Below the pieces are notes generated by a model. It did no database searches, was not told the origin of the DNA, and saw nothing but the letters and a program-made list of their open reading frames with translations. 8,348 bases of DNA, from contig FR890367.1 in the NCBI GenBank assembly GCA_000432835.1, forward strand, positions 67,323 to 75,670, written 5' to 3'. How positions within the stretch are numbered: position 1 is the stretch's first letter; each line of letters starts with the position of its first letter. Source of the DNA: Clostridium sp. CAG:417 (GTDB taxonomy: Bacteria > Bacillota_I > Bacilli_A > RF39 > UBA660). This document shows positions 1-6,016 of the stretch, piece after piece. The position numbers were made by a program, and so were the translations under genes.

Positions 1-688
1 TTCTTTTAGGAACTCTTTTTTCTTCAAAGTCAATTTCTGGATAAAGGTCTTTTATCTTTTGTTCTAAATAATTATGCATTAAACGTAATTTATACTTTTT
101 ATCTTCACTGATACTATCACGTTCTTTGGAATAACCAATTTTTAGAGTTTCCTTAATAATTGAAAGAATTTTTTTATAACATGTAATTTCTCTTTCTGTT
201 TTGGGAGATGTATTATGATAAAAAGTAAGATCTTTTTTTAATCTTGGTAAATGGTTAGTATATATATTGTAGGTTGTCATAAAACTGTCATTAAATTTTC
301 TTAAAAATTGATCTAGTAAAGGAATATTATTTTCTTCTTTTAACATTCCAGTAATACTATTTATTAGTCTTTTAGGAGAAGATAAGCCCTCATTTATTTT
401 ATATAGTGGTTTTATATAGGAAATTTCATTATTTTCTTCTATGGATACAATAACTATTTTACCATTTCTGGCCTCAGTACTTTTAATAGCTTGAATATAG
501 CGATAGTTTGTATCCATAATAGATATAATTTTATCTTTTAAATTATCAACATTACTTTCCCTTAAAGCTTTTTCAGAAGCAAATTTAGTAGTATATTCAT
601 CTATTTCTTCAAATGAAGTAAAAGTTTTATTTAATAAGGGCAAATAATTTCTACTTGAATATAATAAACATAATTTGTACTGTACCAT
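1..688 (-). CDS. Unrecognised protein, 3' end cut by the window edge
   Basis: The minus strand is open from ATG at 688-686 to the left edge, giving 229 complete codons without a stop. The protein begins MVQYKLCLLYSSRNYLPLLN and is lysine-, glutamate- and asparagine-rich. I see no signal peptide, membrane segment or known catalytic motif. It looks soluble, with a short beta-like stretch near residues 73-100 (KIVIVSIEENNEISYIKPL) between helix-like segments, and a charged C-terminal part of the visible region. The start is well supported: GAAGGAG lies 5 nt upstream of the ATG, behind a near-consensus promoter. Codon use is AT-rich like its neighbours. I do not recognise the family and assign no function. 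That this is a real gene is well supported by the long frame, ribosome binding site and promoter together. Confidence 0.8.
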   Translation of the reverse strand, partial: MVQYKLCLLYSSRNYLPLLNKTFTSFEEIDEYTTKFASEKALRESNVDNLKDKIISIMDTNYRYIQAIKSTEARNGKIVIVSIEENNEISYIKPLYKINEGLSSPKRLINSITGMLKEENNIPLLDQFLRKFNDSFMTTYNIYTNHLPRLKKDLTFYHNTSPKTEREITCYKKILSIIKETLKIGYSKERDSISEDKKYKLRLMHNYLEQKIKDLYPEIDFEEKRVPKR

Positions 689-711
689 AACTACTCCTTC
701 TTGTTATATTT

Positions 712-740
712 GTTATAACATAGAACAATATAAATGTAAA
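712..740 (-). promoter_or_regulatory. Promoter of the unrecognised gene at 1-688
   Basis: On the minus strand the -35 box is TTTACA (740-735), followed by a 17-nt spacer and an extended -10 box, TGT then TATAAC (717-712). The predicted transcript starts near 705, leaving a leader of about 17 nt that holds the AAGGAG ribosome binding site (699-694). TTGTTATA occurs twice on the plus strand, at 701-708 and 710-717, so a direct repeat covers the -10 box and start site. The boxes are read directly; activity is inferred. Confidence 0.7.
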
Positions 741-745
741 TTGTT
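724..745. repeat. Inverted repeat across the -35 region, possible operator
   Basis: AACAAT at 724-729 and ATTGTT at 740-745 form a 6-bp inverted repeat with a 10-bp centre, reaching into the -35 box (735-740) of the promoter for the gene at 1-688. It could be a repressor site. It lacks a U-tract on either strand, so it is unlikely to be the pyrG terminator. In such AT-rich DNA a 6-bp match may be chance. Confidence 0.25.
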
Positions 746-767
746 AGAGGCTTTTAGTAATAGGTTT

Positions 768-2375
768 TTAGTTTTTAAATTCTATACTAGCCTTTATAAA
801 TGAGGTGAATAATGGATGCGGTCTATTTGGTCTACTTTTAAATTCTGGATGAAATTGGCTGGCAATAAAATGTGGATGGTCTTTTAATTCAATTATTTCG
901 ACAAGGCCTGTTTCTGGATTTATTCCGGAAATGATGAGTCCGTTTTTTTCTAGAATATCGCGATAAGCATTATTAAATTCATAGCGATGACGATGACGTT
1001 CCTTTATTAGAGTTTCCCCATAGTCTTTATAAGCTAGTGTATTCTTTTTTAATTTACAGTTATAGTTTCCAAGTCTTAGTGTTCCACCTTTATTGATAAT
1101 TGTTTTCTGTTCACTCATTAAATCAATAACAGGATTTTTACATAATTCTTCAAATTCTCGTGAAGAGGCATCTTTTATATTACAAACATTTCTAGCAAAT
1201 TCTATAACTGCCACTTGCATACCAAGACAAATTCCTAGGTATGGGACTTTATTTTTTCTGGCATATTCGCAAGCTTTAATTTTTCCTTCTATACCACGAC
1301 TTCCAAAACCACCAGGTACAAGAATTCCTTTACTATTTTTAAAAACTTCTTTTAAGTCAACATTAGGATTTTCTAGGCTTTCTGAATCTATCCAATTAAT
1401 GTTAACTTTAGTGTTATACTTATAACCTGCATGTTTTAAGGCCTCTTTTACAGAAAGGTAAGCATCTTCTAATTCAACATATTTCCCAACTAAGGCAATT
1501 TCTATTTCCTCTTTTAAATTAGAAACTGTATCTATTAAGTTTTGCCAGTAAATTAAATTGCTCTTTTTATTTTCCATTTTAAAATGCTTTAATATAATTT
1601 CTTCAGCATGTTGTTTGTGAAAATTCATTGGTATTTCATAAATATTACCCACATCCTTAGCTTCAATGATATTTTCTACTGGCAGACTTCCAAATAAGGA
1701 TATTTTTTGCTTAATCGTATCGCCTAAATCTATAGCGGCTCTGGTTACAATCATATCAGGTTGTATTCCAACTCTTCTTAGTTCAATAATACTATTTTGT
1801 GTAGGCTTAGTCTTTAATTCATTTGAGCCAAATAGGAATGGCACAAGGGTTGTATGAACAAAAAAGGTATTATTTTCTTTCTGTTCATTTCTAAATTGGC
1901 GAAGAGATTCCATCATTACAGCGGACTCTATATCTCCAACTGTTCCACCAATTTCTGTAATAACTATATCGGCATTCGATGTTTTACCAGCTTCATAAAT
2001 TTTTGACTTTATTTCATTTGAGATATGAGGAACTATTTGAATGGTTGCGCCAAGAAAATCTCCTCTTCTTTCTTTTTCAATTACACTAGAATAAATTTTT
2101 CCATTTGTAATATTTGATGTGTAATTTAATTCTACATCAATAAATCTCTCATAGTGTCCCAAGTCTAAGTCAGTCTCACAACCGTCTGCCGTTACAAAGA
2201 CTTCCCCATGTTGAATAGGAGACATAGTTCCTGGATCAACATTCATATAAGGATCAAACTTTTGCATAAAAACTTTATACCCTTTGGCCTTTAATAATAA
2301 AGCAATGCTTGATGCAGTTATACCTTTTCCAAGACCAGAACAAACTCCTCCCGTTACAAATACATATTTTGTCAT
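768..2375 (-). CDS. pyrG: CTP synthase (glutamine-hydrolysing)
   Basis: Makes CTP from UTP, ATP and glutamine, the last step of de novo pyrimidine nucleotide synthesis; a cytosolic enzyme that works as a tetramer in known members. At 535 residues it has the usual length. The N-terminal synthetase domain (about 1-265) has the ATP loop VTGGVCSGLGKG at residues 7-18, KFDPYMNVDPGTMSP at 39-53, the LDLGHYERF stretch near 70-78 and EIGGTVGDIE at 141-150. The C-terminal class I glutamine amidotransferase domain (about 290-530) has the nucleophile C383 in GICLGMQ and the partner residues H509 and E511 in SQFHPEF, plus ERHRHRYEFNN near 459-469. All key residues are present. The ATG is preceded by GGAGGTGAA at 2389-2381. 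It has its own promoter and a hairpin-plus-U leader, so it is probably regulated by attenuation. I see no clear terminator after its stop. Confidence 0.98.
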   Translation of the reverse strand: MTKYVFVTGGVCSGLGKGITASSIALLLKAKGYKVFMQKFDPYMNVDPGTMSPIQHGEVFVTADGCETDLDLGHYERFIDVELNYTSNITNGKIYSSVIEKERRGDFLGATIQIVPHISNEIKSKIYEAGKTSNADIVITEIGGTVGDIESAVMMESLRQFRNEQKENNTFFVHTTLVPFLFGSNELKTKPTQNSIIELRRVGIQPDMIVTRAAIDLGDTIKQKISLFGSLPVENIIEAKDVGNIYEIPMNFHKQHAEEIILKHFKMENKKSNLIYWQNLIDTVSNLKEEIEIALVGKYVELEDAYLSVKEALKHAGYKYNTKVNINWIDSESLENPNVDLKEVFKNSKGILVPGGFGSRGIEGKIKACEYARKNKVPYLGICLGMQVAVIEFARNVCNIKDASSREFEELCKNPVIDLMSEQKTIINKGGTLRLGNYNCKLKKNTLAYKDYGETLIKERHRHRYEFNNAYRDILEKNGLIISGINPETGLVEIIELKDHPHFIASQFHPEFKSRPNRPHPLFTSFIKASIEFKN

Positions 2376-2396
2376 ATAAATTCACCTCCAAAAAAC

Positions 2397-2425
2397 AAAA
2401 AAAGCTCAGGAGAACTTCCTGAGGC
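2397..2425 (-). terminator. Intrinsic terminator in the pyrG leader, probable attenuator
   Basis: On the minus strand CTCAGGA (2423-2417) and TCCTGAG (2411-2405) form a 7-bp GC-containing stem around a 5-nt loop, AGTTC. An AG/CT pair may extend it past a bulged C. It is followed by C and seven T (2403-2397), then another six T after one G, then the GGAGG of pyrG. It lies downstream of a perfect TATAAT box, so it falls inside the pyrG leader rather than at the end of topA, which has its own terminator. This is the arrangement of a transcription attenuator. The stem begins almost at the predicted start site, so termination would fall near +25 to +31. Confidence 0.8.
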
Positions 2426-2433
2426 TCTCTTAG

Positions 2434-2462
2434 ATTATAACATAGTTTTTTGAATTAAAGAA
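2434..2462 (-). promoter_or_regulatory. pyrG promoter (extended -10)
   Basis: A perfect TATAAT lies at 2439-2434 with TGT directly upstream (2442-2440), an extended -10 box. The -35 position at 17-nt spacing reads TTCTTT (2462-2457), a poor match, which extended -10 promoters tolerate. The start site should fall near 2428-2426, within AAGAGAGCC, giving a leader of about 50 nt. Confidence 0.75.
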
Positions 2463-2471
2463 AAATTTTCT

Positions 2472-2499
2472 AAAAAAAAAGAAAAGTAATTTACTTTTC
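2472..2499 (-). terminator. topA terminator overlapping its stop codon
   Basis: GAAAAGTAA and TTACTTTTC (2499-2481) are perfect inverted arms; sterically this is a 7-bp stem with a 5-nt loop. Nine T follow (2480-2472). The TAA stop of topA (2493-2491) lies in the loop and upper stem, so the 5' arm is coding. The stem is AT-rich but the U-tract is long, and it separates topA from pyrG. Confidence 0.75.
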
Positions 2500-4518
2500 A
2501 TAGTCACAACTACTACATTTTACTTTTCCTGCTTTTTCGACTAAATATTTACCACACTTAGGGCATGATGTTGGAAGAGGTTTATCCCATGATGCAAACT
2601 TACATTTTGGATAGTTGTTACAGCCATAAAATATTTTGCCTTTTCTGGTTTTCTTTTCTATAATCTTACCATTACATTCAGGACAGTCCATGACTTCAAC
2701 ATTTTCTTTTTCCTCTTTTTTAATATATTTACACTCTGGATAATTGCTGCAAGCAACAAACTCACCATAACGACCTTTTCTTATCACTAAAGGATTCCCA
2801 CATTCTGGGCATTTTTCGCCAGTTTCTTCGGGAGCTTTCTTTTCCATATCAGAGAAGGCATTCTTTACACGTGGTTCAAAAAGCTTATAGAATTCCGCTA
2901 AAACTTTATTCCAAACTTTATGACCTTCTGCTACTTCATCAAGATCATTTTCCATTTCAGCTGTATATTTTACATTTATTAAGTCAGAGAAAAACTCTTG
3001 AAGCTTATCTGTTGTTTCAATACCTATCTCAGTAGGTTTAAATTTCTTTTCTTCAAGAGTAACATAGCCTCTTTCTTTAATTGTGTCAATTATTTTAGCA
3101 TATGTAGATGGTCTACCAATACCTAATTCTTCCATTTCTTTGATAAGTTTTGCTTCTGTATAACGAGCTGGTGGTTTTGTGAAATGTTGTTCCTTATTTA
3201 CAATATCAGTAGTACAGATTTCATTTTCTTTTAAAGTAGGTAAAATAATATCCTCACTAGATTCATAATCTTTATAGATTTTTAAGTATCCATCAAAAAT
3301 TAATTCTTGACCAGTGACTTTAAATTTATAATCATTATTATCTAATATTACTGAGGTTTTATTGACCCTGGCATCAGCCATTAGAGACGCTAAGGTTCTA
3401 ATATATATTAGACGATATAACTTATATTCATCTGGAGTTAAGTATTGTTTCATTTGACTTGGTTCACGCATAACACTAGTTGGTCTAATACCTTCATGTG
3501 CATCTTGAACATTTTCATTTTTCTTAGCCTTTTTAATATAGCCAGTATAATCTTTACCATATTTTTCAGTGATATATTTATAAGCACTATTTATATATTC
3601 ATCACTTAATCTTGTAGAATCAGTACGCATATAGGTTATTAAACCAACTGTTTCACTGCCTATATCAATACCTTCATATAGCTTTTGAGCTATGGACATT
3701 GTCTTTTTTGCTGGAAAGCCTAGTTTAGTTGATGCTTCTTGTTGAAGAGTACTAGTAATGAATGGAAATTTACTTTTTTTGGCTTGCTCTTTTTTTTCAA
3801 CTTTTTCTACTCTATAATCTTTCCCTAGGGCATTTATGACATCATCGGCTTCTTTTTCATTTTTTAACTCAATATCCTTATCTTGATACTTTGTTAATTC
3901 GGCTTCAAAATCTTTATCTAAGAATTTAGATGTGATAGTCCAATATTCTTCTGGAGTAAATGCTTCAATTTCTCTTTCCCTATCGACAATTAATTTTAGG
4001 GCAACACTTTGAACACGTCCTGCAGATTTAGCTCCTATTTTTGATTGCAATAATTTAGAAAGCCTAAATCCTATTATTCTATCTAGGATTCTTCTTGTTT
4101 CTTGACTTTTTACTAAATTATCATCTATTACCGTTGGATGGTTTATAGCATCTATTACTTTATCTTTAGTAATTTCGTGAAATAAAACACGACTGTAATC
4201 GTTATCCTTAATTCCTAAAGCATCTTTTAAGTGCCAACTTATAGCTTCTCCCTCACGGTCGGGGTCGGTTGCAAGATAGACATAATCACTATCTTTGACA
4301 TCTTTTTTCAGTTCTTTAATAAGAGCTGATTTACCTTTAACAGCAACATAATCAGGTTTAAATCCATTTTCTATATCAACACCTAAGCCATACTGTCCCT
4401 TGGTAGATAAATCTCTTATATGTCCTTTACTAGATACTACTTTGTAGTCACTACCTAAATACTTTTCAATAGTTTTACTTTTACTTGGACTTTCGACAAT
4501 TACTAAATGTTTGGTCAT
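2491..4518 (-). CDS. topA: DNA topoisomerase I (type IA)
   Basis: Relaxes negative supercoils by cutting one DNA strand through a 5'-phosphotyrosine link; acts on the nucleoid behind transcription. The 675 residues match the family. The Toprim domain spans about 1-115, with E9 in VESPSKSKT and the metal site D85-P-D87-R-E89. The core has SAGRVQSVAL at 165-174 and the nucleophile Y296 in ITYMRTDSTRLS; HEGIRPT lies at 341-347 and GIGRPSTYA at 466-474. The C-terminus carries three four-cysteine zinc ribbons: C570/C573/C590/C596, C612/C615/C633/C639 and C652/C655/C668/C671. The last lies close to the end, so the protein is complete. The ATG follows AAGGAG (4531-4526) with 7-nt spacing. It has its own promoter and a terminator over the stop codon, so it can be made as a single-gene transcript; read-through from the upstream dehydrogenase is also possible because no terminator separates them. 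Confidence 0.98.
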   Translation of the reverse strand: MTKHLVIVESPSKSKTIEKYLGSDYKVVSSKGHIRDLSTKGQYGLGVDIENGFKPDYVAVKGKSALIKELKKDVKDSDYVYLATDPDREGEAISWHLKDALGIKDNDYSRVLFHEITKDKVIDAINHPTVIDDNLVKSQETRRILDRIIGFRLSKLLQSKIGAKSAGRVQSVALKLIVDREREIEAFTPEEYWTITSKFLDKDFEAELTKYQDKDIELKNEKEADDVINALGKDYRVEKVEKKEQAKKSKFPFITSTLQQEASTKLGFPAKKTMSIAQKLYEGIDIGSETVGLITYMRTDSTRLSDEYINSAYKYITEKYGKDYTGYIKKAKKNENVQDAHEGIRPTSVMREPSQMKQYLTPDEYKLYRLIYIRTLASLMADARVNKTSVILDNNDYKFKVTGQELIFDGYLKIYKDYESSEDIILPTLKENEICTTDIVNKEQHFTKPPARYTEAKLIKEMEELGIGRPSTYAKIIDTIKERGYVTLEEKKFKPTEIGIETTDKLQEFFSDLINVKYTAEMENDLDEVAEGHKVWNKVLAEFYKLFEPRVKNAFSDMEKKAPEETGEKCPECGNPLVIRKGRYGEFVACSNYPECKYIKKEEKENVEVMDCPECNGKIIEKKTRKGKIFYGCNNYPKCKFASWDKPLPTSCPKCGKYLVEKAGKVKCSSCDYEK

Positions 4519-4540
4519 AACACCACTCCTTACTTATACA

Positions 4541-4569
4541 TTTATACAAGCTATAAATATTTTTGTCAA
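4541..4569 (-). promoter_or_regulatory. topA promoter
   Basis: A perfect -35 box TTGACA (4569-4564), a 17-nt spacer and TATAAA (4546-4541) lie just upstream of topA. The predicted start is near 4534, so the leader is only about 16 nt and holds AAGGAG. TGTATAA occurs twice in tandem (4548-4542 and 4540-4534), giving a possible second, lower -10 match. The rest of the 94-bp gap to the dehydrogenase gene shows no hairpin. Confidence 0.85.
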
Positions 4570-4612
4570 TCTTTTTACTCATATGTATCTTAAATAAAAT
4601 TATTAGTTTTTT

Positions 4613-6016
4613 CTATTTTTTTATACTTTTTAAAATATCATGTGCTGCTATCACACCAGTAGCAGCTGCAGTTACAATATTTCCAGCCTTACCTGCTCCA
4701 TCACCAATAAAATATATATCTTCATCTTTTATTTTCATCTTATTATCTGTTTCTATTTCATTAGAAAAGAACTTTATTTCTGGCCCATATAAAAGTGTTT
4801 CTCCATTATTTACACCCGGAATAATTTTATCTAAAACCTCTAAACCTTCTAAAATATTCGTTATTATCCTATGTGGTAAGACAAGAGCTAAATCTCCTGC
4901 TACATAGTCTTTCAAAGTTGGTTCTACAAAACCTTTTTTTATTCTTTCTTCTGTAGAGCGTCTGCCTCGTTTTAAATCTTTTAAGGTTTGGAGAATAGGC
5001 TTTCCTCCACCTAACGTATTAGCAATCTTAGCTATTGCTTCTCCATACTCACGAGTGTTAGTAACTGGTTCAGTTAAATTAACTTTAGAAATAAAAGCAA
5101 AATTAGAATTATTACTCTTTACATCTTTTAGAGCATGACCATTAACACAGATATAGCCATAATAGTTTTCTTTGGCTACAAATCCACCTGGATTAGTACA
5201 GAAAGTTCTAATTTGATCGTCATAAGTTTTTGTTTGAATAAATATAGTCGGATCATAAATAATGGATGTTAGGGACTTTAAAATTTCTTTACGTACTTCT
5301 ACTCTCACCCCTATTTCAATGCTTTGCGATGTATAGGGAATATTTAGGCTTTCGGCAAGACTTTGAACCCACTTGGCTCCAGTACGTCCAGGAGCAACAA
5401 TTACTTTTTTAGCAATAAGACTTTTCTCTTCTTTTTTTAGTTTGTAAGAAATTTCATACGTTTCATCTTTTTTTAAGATCTTATCACAATGAATACCTGA
5501 TAAAGTTTCTACTCCATTTGATTGAAGATATTTGGTAAAATCTTCTATATATTTAGGAAGATGATCACTTCCTAAATGCTTTTGTTTGATAACTAAAAGA
5601 CTCGCTCCAGATTTCGCTATTTCTTCCTTTATCTTTATAGCTTCATCCATATTAGAGGGATAAATATTACTATCCATATTAAACTTATTAAATACTTTTT
5701 CAGTATAATCAATTAATTCTTCAGCTTCGCTTATACTAAGATATTTGTATAAGTCACTCTTGCCAAGACGAGGTATAAAATTTAATTTGCCGTCAGAAAA
5801 AGTTCCGGCACCACCATACCCAAATAAAATATTACATGGTTTACAGTTTAGACATTTACCATTATTTTGGGACATTGGGCAAAATCTATTTTCAGCAAAT
5901 TTTCCTTCATCTAATAGTAGGATGTTTAATTTTTTATTGTGTTCTATTAGTTCGTAGGCAGCAAAAAGACCGGCTGGACCAGCTCCTATTATGATAACAT
6001 CATATATTTTCTTCAT
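4613..6016 (-). CDS. FAD-dependent dehydrogenase, COG2509-like
   Basis: A flavoprotein oxidoreductase of the uncharacterised COG2509 type; substrate and partner are unknown. With the start chosen here it has 467 residues. The N-terminal dinucleotide fold shows VIIIGAGPAGLFAA (glycines at 11, 13 and 16), followed by an acidic strand end near 35-38 (LLLDEG). Next comes C46-x8-C55-x2-C58-x2-C61 and the family-like GYGGAGTFSDGKL near 66-78. A second nucleotide-binding strand, KVIVAPGRTG, is near 204-213, and the C-terminal FAD contact IGDGAGKAGN near 437-446 precedes a helix rich in alanine. There is no signal peptide or membrane segment, so it is probably cytosolic. The ATG at 6016 overlaps the end of rnhB by 17 nt, so the two genes are very likely co-transcribed and translationally coupled. 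The cysteine cluster could bind an Fe-S centre or be structural; I cannot tell which. Confidence 0.9.
   Translation of the reverse strand: MKKIYDVIIIGAGPAGLFAAYELIEHNKKLNILLLDEGKFAENRFCPMSQNNGKCLNCKPCNILFGYGGAGTFSDGKLNFIPRLGKSDLYKYLSISEAEELIDYTEKVFNKFNMDSNIYPSNMDEAIKIKEEIAKSGASLLVIKQKHLGSDHLPKYIEDFTKYLQSNGVETLSGIHCDKILKKDETYEISYKLKKEEKSLIAKKVIVAPGRTGAKWVQSLAESLNIPYTSQSIEIGVRVEVRKEILKSLTSIIYDPTIFIQTKTYDDQIRTFCTNPGGFVAKENYYGYICVNGHALKDVKSNNSNFAFISKVNLTEPVTNTREYGEAIAKIANTLGGGKPILQTLKDLKRGRRSTEERIKKGFVEPTLKDYVAGDLALVLPHRIITNILEGLEVLDKIIPGVNNGETLLYGPEIKFFSNEIETDNKMKIKDEDIYFIGDGAGKAGNIVTAAATGVIAAHDILKSIKK

Noticed and set aside
724..745. Inverted repeat as a terminator for pyrG
   Set aside because: Only 6 AT-rich pairs, a 10-nt loop and no T-run on the minus strand.
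1093..1425. Plus-strand open frame of 110 codons opposite pyrG
   Set aside because: It lies wholly antisense to a well-supported enzyme, has no convincing ribosome binding site, and its protein looks like a reverse-complement shadow.
4535..4548. Tandem TGTATAA as a regulatory repeat at topA
   Set aside because: Two copies of a 7-bp AT-rich word at a -10 box are better explained as an alternative -10 match.
4563..4907. Plus-strand open frame of 114 codons with a hydrophobic N-terminus
   Set aside because: It is antisense to the dehydrogenase C-terminus. The phenylalanine/isoleucine-rich start comes from reading A-rich coding DNA backwards.
6000..6002. Mycoplasma-type code (TGA read as Trp)
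   Set aside because: rnhB ends in TGA at the point expected from the family and overlaps the next gene, and Trp is encoded by TGG in pyrG.
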